64,000 bases of DNA, taken from Cavia porcellus. Taxonomy: Eukaryota > Chordata > Mammalia > Rodentia > Caviidae. Numbering within the stretch: the stretch's first letter is position 1; the number at the start of each line of letters is the position of its first letter. The translations under genes were made by a program, and so were the position numbers. The DNA lies in contig NW_026947547.1 of assembly GCF_034190915.1 (NCBI RefSeq), forward strand, positions 124,001 to 188,000, given 5' to 3'. The notes beneath the pieces are model-generated. The model was not told the DNA's origin. It did no database searches and was given only the letters and a program-made list of their open reading frames with translations. Positions 34,336-46,300 of this stretch are shown piece by piece.

Positions 34336-37300
34336 AGAGTCAGGTTAGTGGTCATCATTAGGTTTAGGTGTTAGGGTTTTGGTTAGTGTTTCGGTTAGGG
34401 TTAGGTATAGGGTTGGGTTCGGTTTCGGGTTAGGGTTAGGTTAACGGTTGGTTTACGTTTAGAATTAAAGTTGGGTTAGGGTTAGGGTTAGGGTTAGCGT
34501 TAAGGTTAGGGTTAACGTTTGGGTTAGGGTTAGATTAGGGTTAGGCTTAGAGTTAGGGTTAGGGTTACGTTTAGTGTTGGATTAGGTGTAAGTTTAGAGT
34601 TAGTGTTACGGTTATGGTTAGGGTTAGTTTAAGGTTAGGGTTAGAGTTGAGGTTAGGCTTTGGGTGGGGGTAAGGGTTAGGGTTATGGTTAGGGCTAGGG
34701 TTAGGGTTAGGTTTAGGGTTTGAGGGTTAGGGTTAGTGTTGGAGGTTTAGGGTAAAATTTAGGGTTAGGGCTCAGGTTAGGTGTAGCGTTCGGTTTAGGG
34801 TTAGGCTTAGGTTAGGTTTAGGTTTAGGGTTAGGGCTAGGGTTAGGATTAGTGTTGGGTTAGAGTTAGGGTTAGGATTAGCCTTGGGGTTAGTGTTAGGG
34901 TGAGGGTGAGGGTTAGGTTAGGGTTAGGATTGGGTTAGAGTTAGGGTGAGAATTAGGGTTAGGGTTAGGGTGAGAATCAGGTTAAGGTTCAGGGTTAGGG
35001 CTAGCGTTACAGTTAGGGTTAGGTTTAGGTTTAGGGTTAGGGTTGTGTTAGGGTTAGGTTTAGAGTTAGGGTTAGGGTTAGGGTTTGGTCTAGGATTAAT
35101 ATTATTGGGTTATGTTTATGGTTAGGGTTAGGGTTATTTTTGGCTTAGCCTTACTTTTAGGGTTAGGTTGTGTTAGTGTTAGGGATAGGGTTAGTGTTAG
35201 GGTTTGGTTAGGGTTAGGGTTATGGTTAGGCTTAGCGTAAGGGTTAGGGTTAGGGTTAGGTTTAGGGTTAGGGTTATGTTTTGGGTTAGGGTTGGGTTAG
35301 GGTTAGTATTAGGGTTCGGGTTGGGTTAGTTTTAGGGTTACGGCTAGAGTTAGGGATATGTTTGGGTTAGGATTTGGGTTAGGTTAGGGTTAGGATTAGG
35401 GCTAAGGATAGGGGTAGGGTTAGAGTTAGTGTTAGGTTTAGGGTTTCATTAGTGTTAGTGTTATGGTTTGGGTTATGGTTTGGGTTGGGTTTGGGGTTAG
35501 GGTTGTGGTTGTGGTTGGCGATAGGTTTACGGCAAGGTTTAGGGATAGGGTTAGGATTAGGGCACGGTGTTAGGGTTAGGGTTAGGTTTGGTTTAGGGTT
35601 AGTGTTAGGGTTAAACTTAGGGTTAGGGTTAGATTTACGTTTAGGGTTAGGGTTGGTTTTCAGGTTAGGGTTAGGGTTAGGCGTTTGGTTAGGTTTAAGT
35701 TTAGGGTTAATTTAGGGTTGGTTTCGGTTGGTTAGGTTTAGGGTTAGGCTTAGGCTTAGGTTTAGGGTTAGGGTTAGAATTATGGTTAGGTTTAGTGTCA
35801 GGGTTGTGTTACGGTTAGGGTTAGGGTTAGGGTTAGGGTTAGGGTTAGGTTTAGGCTTATGGTATGGTAAGGGTAGCGTTAGGGTTAGGGTACTCTTATC
35901 GTTAGGGTTATGGTTATGGTTAGGGTTAGGGTTCGTGTTGGGTTAGGTTTAGGGTTAGGGTTAGGGTTGGGTTAGGGTTGCTGTTGGGGTTGTGGTTCAG
36001 GTTGGGATTGGGGTTGGGTTTGGGTTTAAGGTTAGCGCTAGGTTTAGGGTTAGGGTTAGGGTTAGGGTAGGGATAGGGTTAGGGATAGGTTTAGGGTTGG
36101 GTTAGTGTTAGGGTTAGGGATAGGTTTAGTGTTGGGTTAGGGTAGGGTTTGCAGTTGTGTTACGGTTTGGTGTTGGCATTTGGTTTTGGATTAGGGTATG
36201 TGCAAGGTTTAGGTTTAGGGTTAGGGTTAGGTTTGGTTAGGGTTGGTTAGGCTTAGGGTTAGGGTTAGGGTTAGCATTAGGCTTAGTGTTAGGGTTAGGC
36301 TTAGGGTTAGGGTTACGGTTTGTGTTATTGTTAGTGTTAGGGTTGGGTTAGGGTAAGTGTTAGGTTTAGGGTTAGGGTTAGAGTTAGGGTTAGGATTAGG
36401 GGTTAGGGTTAGGTTTAGGGTTGGGTTAGGTTTAGGGTTAGGTCAGGGTTAGCGTTAGGCTTAGGGCTAGGGTTAGGATTAGAGATAGGATTAGGTTTAG
36501 TGTTAGTGTTAGGGTTAGGGCTGGGTTAGGTTTTATTGTTTGGGTTAGGGATAGGGTTAGGCTTTGCGTTAGGGTCAGGGTTAGGGTTAGGGTTAGCGTT
36601 GGGTTAGGGTTAGGGTTAGGGTTAGGGTTAGGGTTAGGGATACTATTAGGGGTAGGGTTAGGTTAAATGTTAGAGGTACTGTTAGGTTTGGGTTTGGGTT
36701 ATGGTTATGGTTAGGGTGAGGGTTAGGGTTAGGCTTTGGCTTCGAGTATGGGTCAGGGTTAGGGTTAGGGTTAGTGTTGGGTTATGGTTAGAGTTTAGGT
36801 TTAGGGTTAGGGTTTAGGGTTGGGTTAGGGTTAGGCTTAGGTTTATGGTTATGTTTAATTTTGGTTATGGTTCATTAGGGATAGGGTTAGGTTTAGGGTT
36901 ACGGTTAGGTTTAGATTAGGGTTCAGGTTAGGCTTAGGGTAAGGGTTAGGGTTGGGATTAGAGTTAAGGTTGGTTTGGGTTAAGGTTAGGGTTAGGTTTA
37001 TGGTCAGCATTTGGTTTAGGTGTTAGGGTTAGGGTTAGTGTTTGTGTTAGGGTTAGGTATAGGGTTGGGTTCGGTTTCGGGTTAGAGTTAGGTTTAGGGT
37101 TGGGTTAGGTTTAGAATTAGGGTTGGGTTAGGGTTATGTTAGGGTTAGGGTTAGGGTTAGCGTTAAGGTTAGGTTTAGCGTTTGGGTTAGGGTTAGATTA
37201 GGGTTAGGCTTAGAGTTAGGGTTAGGGTCACGTTTAGTGTTCGGTTAGGTGTTGGCTTAGAGTTAGTGTTAGGGTTAGGGTTAGATTAAGGTTAGGGTTA

Positions 37301-40300
37301 GAGTTGGGGTTAGGCTTGAGTGGGTGTAAGGGTTAGGGTTAGGGTTAGGGCTAGGGTTAGGGTTTGAGGGTTAGGGTTAGTGTTGGAGGGTTAGGGTAAA
37401 ATTTAGGGTTAGGGCTTGTGTTAGGTGTAGCGTTGGTTTAGGTTTAGCGTTAGGTTAGGTTTAGGATTATGGTTAGGGCTAGGGTTAGGATTAGTGTTGG
37501 GTTAGAGTTAGGGCTAGGGTTAGGTTTATGGTTAGGATTAGGGTTAGGGGTTATGCTTATGGATAGGGTTAAGGTTAGTTTTGGATTAGTGTTAGGGTTC
37601 CCCTTGGGGTTAGCGTTAGGGTGAGGGTGAGGGTTAGGTTAGGGTTAGAATTGGTTTAGAGTTAGGGTGTGGATTAGGGTTAGGGTTAGGGTGAGGATCA
37701 GGGTCAGAGTGAGGGTTAGGGCTAGTGTTAGAGTTAGGGTTAGGGTTAGGTTTAGGGTTAGGTTTGTGTTAGAGTTAGGGATAGGGTTAGTGTTAGGGTT
37801 GGGTTAGGTTTACGGTTAGGGTTAGGGTTAGTGTTATTGGGTTATGGTTACGGTTATGGTTAGGTTTATGTTTGGGTTTGGGTTAGGGTTAGGGTTAGGG
37901 TTATGTTTTGGGAAAGGGTTGGGTTAGGGTTAGTATTAGGTTTCGGGTTGGGTTAGTGTTAGGGTTGGGTTAGGGTTAGGGTTAGGGTTAGGGTCACGTT
38001 TAATGTTCGGTTAGGTGTTGGCTTAGAGTTAGTGTTAGGGTTAGGGTTAGATTAAGGTTAGGGTTAGAGTTGGGGTTAGGCTTGAGTGGGTGTAAGGGTT
38101 AGGGTTAGGGTTAGGGCTAGGGTTAGGGTTTGAGGGTTAGGGTTAGTGTTGGAGGGTTAGGGTAAAATTTAGTTTTAGGGCTTGTGTTAGGTGTAGCGTT
38201 GGTTTAGGTTTAGCGTTAGGTTAAGTTTAGGTTTATGGTTAGGGCTAGGGTTAGGATTAGTGTTGGGTTAGAGTTAGGGTTAGGGTTAGGTTTATGGTTA
38301 GGATTAGGGTTAGGGGTTATGCTTATGGATAGGGTTAAGGTTAGTTTTGGATTAGTGTCAGGGTTCCCCTTGGGGTTAGCGTTAGGGTGAGGGTGAGGGT
38401 TAGGTTAGGGTTAGAATTGGTTTAGAGTTAGGGTGTGGATTAGGGTTAGGGTTAGGGTGAGGATCAGGGTCAGAGTCAGGGTTAGGGCTAGTGTTAGAGT
38501 TAGGGTTAGGGTTAGGTTTAGGGTTAGGTTTGTGTTAGAGTTAGGGATAGGGTTAGTGTTAGGGTTGGGTTAGGTTTACGGTTAGGGTTAGGGTTAGTGT
38601 TATTGGGTTATGGTTAGGGTTATGGTTAGGTTTATGTTTGGGTTTGGGTTAGGGTTAGGGTTAGGGTTATGTTTTGGGAAAGGGTTGGGTTAGGGTTAGT
38701 ATTAGGTTTCGGGTTGGGTTAGTGTTAGGGTTGGGTTAGGGTTAGGGTTAGGGTTAGGGTTAGTGTTATCGGGTCATGGTTAGGCTTATAGTTAGGTTTA
38801 TGGTTGGGTTTGGGTTAGGGTTAGAGTTAGGGTTAGGGATATGTTTTGGGTTAGGGTTGGGTTAGGGTTAGTATTAGGTTTCGGGTTCGGTTACTGTTAG
38901 GGTTATGGCTAGGGTTAGGGTTACGTTTGGGTTAGGTTTTGGGTTAGGTTATGGTTAGGGTTAGGGTTAAGTTTAGGGGTAGGTTTAGAGTTAGTGTTAG
39001 GGTTAGGGTTTCATTAGTGTAAGTGTTATGGTTCGGGTTCTGGTTAGGCTTGGGGTTGGGGTTAGGGTTGTGGTTGTGGTTGGCGATAGTTTTACGGCAA
39101 GGTTTAGGGATAGGGTTAGGGTTAGGTTACAGTTTAGATTTTTAGGGTTGGTTAGGGTTAGTGTTAGGCTTAGGTTTATGGGTAGGGTAGGGTTAGTGTT
39201 AGGTTTAGGGTTAGGGTGGGGTTAGGGTTAGTGTTAGGGTTATAGTTAGGGTTAGGTTTAGGGTTAGATTTAGGTTTAGGGTTAGGGTTGGGTTTCAGGT
39301 TAGGGTTAGGCTTTTGGTTAGATTTAAGTTTAGGGTTAATTTAGTGTTTGTTTCGGTTGGTTAGGGTTATGGTTAGGCTTAGGCTTAGGCTTAGGTTTAG
39401 AGTTAGGGTTACATTTAGAGTTAGGTTTAGTGTCAGGGTTGTGTTACGGTTAGGGTTAGGGTTAGGGTTAGGGTTAGGGTTAGGGTTGGGTTAGTGTTAT
39501 GGTTAGGGATAGGTTTAGGGTTGGGTTAGGGTAGGGTTTGCTGTTGTGTTTCGGTTTGGGGTTGGCGTTGGGGTTTGGGTTAGGGTAAGTGCTAGGCTTA
39601 GGGTTAGGGTTAGGGTTAGGTTTGGTTAGGGTAGGTTAGGCTTAGTGTTACGGTTAGTGTTAGCATTAGCTTAGGGTTAGGGTAAGGCTTAGGGTTAGGG
39701 TTACGGTTTGGGTTATTGTTAGGGTTAGGGTGGGGTTAGGGTAAGTGTTAGGGTTAGGGTTAGGGTTCGAGTTAGGGTTAGGATTAGGGGTTAGTGTTAG
39801 GGTTAGGGTTAGGGTTAGGGTTGGGTTAGGGTTATGTTAGGGTCAGGGTTAGCGTTAAGCTTAGAGCTAGGGTTAGGATTAGAGATAGGATTAGGTTTAG
39901 TGTTAGTGTTAGGGTTAGGGTTGGGTTAGGTTTTCTTGTTTGGGTTAGGGTTAGGGTTAGGCTTTGGGTTAGGGTCTGGGCTAGGGTTAGGGTTAGCGTT
40001 GGGTTAGGGTAAGGGTCAGGGTTACGGTTAGTGTTAGGGTTAGGGTTAGTGGTTAGGGTTAGCGTTTGGGTTAGTGTTGGGTTAGGGTTAGCCTTAGGGT
40101 TAGGGTTAGGTTTAGTGATGGTTAGGGCTGGTTAGGGGTGGCTTAAGGTTAGGGTTACAGTTACATTTAGGATTTAGTTTAGGGCTAGGTTTAGGTTGAG
40201 GTTTAGGTTTAGGTTTAGGGTTAGAGTTTGGGTTAGGGCAGGAATAGAGTTAAGGTTGGGTTGTTTTAGGGATAGGGTTAAATTTATAGTTAGCATTAGG

Positions 40301-43300
40301 TTTAGGTGTTAGGGTTAGTGTTAGGGTTTGGGTTAGGGTTAGGTATAGGGTTGGGTTAGGTTTAGGGTTAGGGTTAGGCTTAGGCTTACATTTAGAGTTA
40401 GGGTTACATTTAGAGTTAGGTTTAGTGTCAGGGTTGTGTTACGGTTAGGGTTAGGGTTAGGGTTAGGTTTAGGCCTATGGTAGGGTAAGGGTAGCGTTAG
40501 GGTTAGGGTACTCTTATCGTTAGGGTTATGGTTATGGTTAGGGTTAGGGTTCGTGTTGGGTTAGGTTTAGGGTTAGGGTTAGGGTTGGGTTAGGTTTGCT
40601 GTTGGGGTTGTGGTTCAGGTTGGGGTTGGGGTTGGGTTTGGGTTTAAGGTTAGGGTTAGGTTTAGGGTTAGGTTTAGGGTAGGGTTACGGTTAGGGATAG
40701 GGTTAGGTTTGGGTTAGTGTTAGGGTTAGGGATAGGTTTAGTGTTGGATTAGTGTAAGGTTTGTGGTTGTGTTTCGGTTTGGGGTTGGCGTTGGGGTTTG
40801 GGTTAGGGTAAGTGCTAGGGTTACTTTAGGGTTAGGGTTAGATTTGGTTAGGGTTGGTTAGGCTTAGTTTTAGGGTTAGGGTTAGCATTAGAATTAGGGT
40901 TAGGGTAAGGCTTAGGGTTAGGTTTACGGTTTGGGTTAGTGTTAGAGTTAGGGTTGGTTTAGGGTAAGTGTTAGGGTTAGGGTTAGGGTTCGAGTTAGGG
41001 TTAGGATTAGGGGTTAGGGTTAGGTTTGGGTTAGGGTTAGGGTTAGGGTCAGGTTTAGCGTTAAGCTTAGAGCTAGGGTTAGGACTAGAGATAGGATTAG
41101 GTTTAGTGTTAGTGTTAGGGTTAGGGTTGGGTTAGGATTTATTGTTTTGGTTAGGGTTAGCCTTAGGCTTTGGGTTAGGGTCAGGGTTAGGGTTATGGTT
41201 AGCGTTGGGTTATGGTGAGGGTCAGGGTTAGGGTTAGTGTTAGGGTTAGTGTTAGGGGTTAGGGTTAGGGTTAGAGTTAGGGTTGGGTTAAGGTTAGCCT
41301 TAGGGTTAGGGTTAGGTTCAGTGATGGTTAGGGTTGGTTAGGGTAGGCTTAAGGTTAGGGTTACGGTTATATTTAGGTTTAGGTTAGGGTTAGGGTTAGG
41401 TTGAGGGTTAGGTTTAGATTTAGGTTTAGGGTTAGAGTTTGGGTTAGGGTAGGAATAGAGTGAAGGTTGGGTTGGCTTAGGGATAGGGTTAAGTTTATGG
41501 TTAGCAATAGGTTAGGTGTTAGGGTTAGTGTTAGGGTTTGGGTTAGGGTTAGGTATAGGGTTGGGTTAGATTTAGGCTTAGTGTTAGGCTTAGCATAAGG
41601 GTTAGGTTTAGGTTTAGGTTTAGAGTTAGGGTGAGGGTTTAGGGTTGGGGTTAGGGTTAGGGTTTGTGCTAGGGTTAGGGTTAGGTGTTAGGTTTAGAGT
41701 TGGGGTTAGGGTTGGGTTAGGGTTAGGCTGAGGTTTAGGGTTAGGTTTAGTGTTGGTTAGGGTTCGTTAGGGATAGGGTTAGGGTTAGGATTACGGTTAG
41801 GTTTAGATTAGGGTCCGGGTTAGTCTTAGGTTTAGGGTTATGGTTGGGATTAGCGTTACGGTTGGTTTGGGTTAGGGTTAGGGTTAGGTTAATGGTCATC
41901 ATTAGTTTGAGGTGTTAGGGTTAGGGTTAGTGTTTGGGTTACGGTTAGGTATAGGGTTGGGTTCGGTTTCGAGTTAGGGTTAGGTTTACGGTTGGGTTAG
42001 GTTTAGAATTAAGGTTGGGTTAGGGTTAGGGTTAGGGTTAGCGTTAAGGTTAGGGTTAACGTTTGGGTTAGGGTTAGATTAGGGTTAGGCTTAGAGTTAG
42101 GGTTAGGGTTACGTTTAGTGTTGGATTAGGTGTAAGTTTAGAGTTAGTGTTACGGTTATGGTTAGGGTTAGTTTAAGGTTAGGGTTAGAGTTGAGGTTAG
42201 GCTTTGGGTGGGGGTAAGGGTTAGGGTTATGGTTAGGGCTAGGGTTAGGGTTAGGTTTAGGGTTTGAGGGTTAGGGTTAGTGTTGGAGGTTTAGGGTAAA
42301 ATTTAGGGTTAGGGCTCAGGTTAGGTGTAGCGTTCGGTTTAGGGTTAGGCTTAGGTTAGGTTTAGGTTTAGGGTTAGGGCTAGGGTTAGGATTAGTGTTG
42401 GGTTAGAGTTAGGGTTAGGATTAGCCTTGGGGTTAGTGTTAGGGTGAGGGTGAGGGTTAGGTTAGGGTTAGGATTGGGTTAGAGTTAGGGTGAGAATTAG
42501 GGTTAGGGTTAGGGTGAGAATCAGGTTAAGGTTCAGGGTTAGGGCTAGCGTTACATTTAGGGTTAGGTTTAGGTTTAGGGTTAGGGTTGTGTTAGGGTTA
42601 GGTTTAGAGTTAGGGTTAGGGTTAGGGTTTGGTCTAGGATTAATATTATTGGGTTATGTTTATGGTTAGGGTTAGGGTTATTTTTGGCTTAGCCTTACTT
42701 TTAGGGTTAGGTTGTGTTAGTGTTAGGGATAGGGTTAGTGTTAGGGTTTGGTTAGGGTTAGGGTTATGGTTAGGCTTAGCGTAAGGGTTAGGGTTAGGGT
42801 TAGGTTTAGGGTTAGGGTTATGTTTTGGGTTAGGGTTGGGTTAGGGTTAGTATTAGGGTTCGGGTTGGGTTAGTTTTAGGGTTTCGGCTAGAGTTAGGGA
42901 TACGTTTGGGTTAGGATTTGGGTTAGGTTAGGGTTAGGATTAGGGCTAAGGATAGGGGTAGGGTTAGAGTTAGTGTTAGGTTTAGGGTTTCATTAGTGTT
43001 AGTGTTATGGTTCGGGTTATGGTTAGGGTTGGGTTTGGGGTTAGGGTTGTGGTTGTGGTTGGCGATAGGTTTACGGCAAGGTTTAGGGATAGGGTTAGGA
43101 TTAGGGCACGGTGTTAGGGTTAGGGTTAGGTTTGGTTTAGGGTTAGTGTTAGGGTTACAGTTAGGGTTAGGGTTAGGGTTAGATTTACGTTTAGGGTTAG
43201 GGTTGGTTTTCAGGTTAGGGTTAGGGTTAGGCGTTTGGTTAGGTTTAAGTTTAGGGTTAATTTAGGGTTGGTTTCGGTTGGTTAGGTTTAGGGTTAAGCT

Positions 43301-46300
43301 TAGGCTTAGGTTTAGGGTTAGGGTTAGAATTATGGTTAGGTTTAGTGTCAGGGTTGTGTTACGGTTAGGGTTAGGGTTAGGGTTAGGGTTAGGTTTAGGC
43401 TTATGGTATGGTAAGGGTAGCGTTAGGGTTAGGGTACTCTTATCGTTAGGGTTATGGTTATGTTTAGGCTTAGGGTTCGTGTTCTGTTAGGTTTAGGGTT
43501 AGGGTTAGGGTTGGGTTAGGGTTGCTGTTGGGGTTGTGGTTCAGGTTGGGATTGGGGTTGTGTTTGGGTTTAAGGTTAGCGTTAGGTTTAGGGTTAGGGT
43601 TAGGGTTACGGTAGGGTTAGGGTTAGGGATAGGGTTAGGGTTGGGTTAGTGTTAGGGTTAGGGATAGGTTTAGTGTTGGGTTAGGGTAGGGTTTGCGGTT
43701 GTGTTACGGTTTGGTGTTGGCATTTGGGTTTGGGTTAGGGTAAGTGCAAGGGTTAGGTTTAGGGTTAGGGTTAGGTTTGGTTAGGGTTGGTTAGGCTTAG
43801 GGTTAGGGTTAGGGTTAGCATTAGGCTTAGGGTTAGGGTTAGGATTAGGGTTAGGGTTACGGTTTGTGTTAGTGTTAGTGTTAGGTTTGGGTTAGTGTAA
43901 GTGTTAGGTTTAGGGTTAGGGTTAGAGTTAGGGTTAGGATTAGGGGTTAGGGTTAGGTTTAGGGTTGGGTTAGGTTTAGGGTTAGGTCAGGGTTAGCGTT
44001 AGGCTTAGGGCTAGGGTTAGGATTAGAGATAGGATTAGGTTTAGTGTTAGTGTTAGGGTTAGGGCTGGGTTAGGTTTTATTGTTTGGGTTAGGGATAGGG
44101 TTAGGCTTTGCGTTAGGGTCAGGGTTACGGTTAGGGTTAGCGTTGGGTTAGGGTTAGGGTTAGGGTTAGGGTTAGGGTTAGGGTTAGGGATACTATTAGG
44201 GGTAGGGTTAGGTTAAATATTAGAGGTACTGTTAGGGTTAGGGTTTGGGTTATGGTTATGGTTAGGGTTAGGTTTAGGGTTAGGCTTTGGCTTCGAGTAT
44301 GTGTCAGGGTTAGGGTTAGGGTTAGTGTTGGGTTATGGTTAGAGTTTAGGCTTAGGGTTAGGGTTTAGGGTTGGGTTAGGGTTAGGCTTAGGTTTATGGT
44401 TATGTTTAATTTTGGTTATGGTTCATTAGGGATAGGGTTAGGTTTAGGGTTACGGTTAGGTTTAGATTAGGGTTCAGGTTAGGCTTAGGGTAAGGGTTAG
44501 GGTTGGGATTAGAGTTAAGGTTGGTTTGGGTTAAGGTTAGGGTTAGGTTTATGGTCAGCATTTGGTTTAGGTGTTAGGGTTAGGGTTAGTGTTTGTGTTA
44601 GGGTTAGGTATAGGGTTGGGTTCGGTTTCGGGTTAGAGTTAGGTTTAGGGTTGGGTTAGGTTTAGAATTAGGTTTGGGTTAGGGTTATGTTAGGGTTAGG
44701 GTTAGGGTTAGCGTTAAGGTTAGGTTTAGCGTTTGGGTTAGGGTTAGATTAGGGTTAGGCTTAGAGTTAGGTTTAGGGTCACGTTTAGTGTTCGGTTAGG
44801 TGTTGGCTTAGAGTTAGTGTTAGGGTTAGGGTTAGATTAAGGTTAGGGTTAGAGTTGGGGTTAGGCTTGAGTGGGTGTAAGGGTTAGGGTTAGGGTTAGG
44901 GCTAGGGTTAGGGTTTGAGGGTTAGGGTTAGTGTTGGAGGGTTAGGGTAAAATTTAGGGTTAGGGCTTGTGTTAGGTGTAGCGTTGGTTTAGGTTTAGCG
45001 TTAGGTTAGGTTTAGGTTTATGGTTAGGGCTAGGGTTAGGATTAGTGTTGGGTTAGAGTTAGGGTTAGGGTTAGGTTTATGGTTAGGATTAGGGTTAGGG
45101 GTTATGCTTATGGATAGGGTTAAGGTTAGTTTTGGATTAGTGTTAGGGTTCCCCTTGGGGTTAGCGTTAGGGTGAGGGTGAGGGTTAGGTTAGTGTTAGA
45201 ATTGGTTTAGAGTTAGGGTGTGGATTAGGGTTAGGGTTAGGGTGAGGATCAGGGTCAGAGTCAGGGTTAGGGCTAGTGTTAGAGTTAGGGTTAGGGTTAC
45301 GTTTAGGGTTAGGTTTGTGTTAGAGTTAGGGATAGGGTTAGTGTTAGGGTTGGGTTAGGTTTACGGTTAGGGTTAGGGTTATGGTTAGGTTTATGTTTGG
45401 GTTTGGGTTAGGGTTAGGGTTAGGGTTATGTTTTGGGAAAGGGTTGGGTTAGGGTTAGTATTAGGTTTTGGGTTGGGTTAGTGTTAGGGTTGGGTTAGGG
45501 TTAGGGTTAGGGTTAGGGTTAGTGTTATTGGGTCATGGTTAGGCTTATAGTTAGGTTTATGGTTGGGTTTGGGTTAGGGTTAGAGTTAGGGTTAGGGATA
45601 TGTTTTGGGTTAGGGTTGGGTTAGGGTTAGTATTAGGTTTCGGGTTCGGTTACTGTTAGGGTTATGGCTAGGGTTAGGGTTACGTTTGGGTTAGGTTTTG
45701 GGTTAGGTTATGGTTAGGGTTAGGGTTAAGTTTAGGGGTAGGTTTAGAGTTAGTGTTAGGGTTAGGGTTTCATTAGTGTAAGTGTTATGGTTCGGGTTCT
45801 GGTTAGGCTTGGGGTTGGGGTTAGGGTTGTGGTTGTGGTTGGCGATAGGTTTACGGCAAGGTTTAGGGATAGGGTTAGGGTTAGGGTACAGTTTAGATTT
45901 TTAGGGTTGGTTAGGGTTAGTGTTAGGCTTAGGTTTATGGGTAGGGTAGGGTTAGTGTTAGGTTTAGTGTTAGGGTGGGGTTAGGGTTAGTGTTAGGGTT
46001 ATAGTTAGGGTTAGGTTTAGGGTTAGATTTAGGTTTAGGGTTAGGGTTGGGTTTCAGGTTAGGGTTAGGCTTTTGGTTAGATTTAAGTTTAGGGTTAATT
46101 TAGTGTTTGTTTCGGTTGGTTAGGGTTATGGTTAGGCTTAGGCTTAGGCTTAGGTTTAGAGTTAGGGTTACATTTAGAGTTAGGTTTAGTGTCAGGGTTG
46201 TGTTACGGTTAGGGTTAGGGTTAGGGTTAGGGTTAGGGTTGGGTTAGTGTTATGGTTAGGGATAGGTTTAGGGTTGTGTTAGGGTAGGGTTTGCTGTTGT

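Noticed and set aside
37607..37616. CCCCTTGGGG inverted motif as a regulatory palindrome
   Set aside because: It recurs only because its host unit is duplicated. It is a short variant of the satellite with no other supporting signal.
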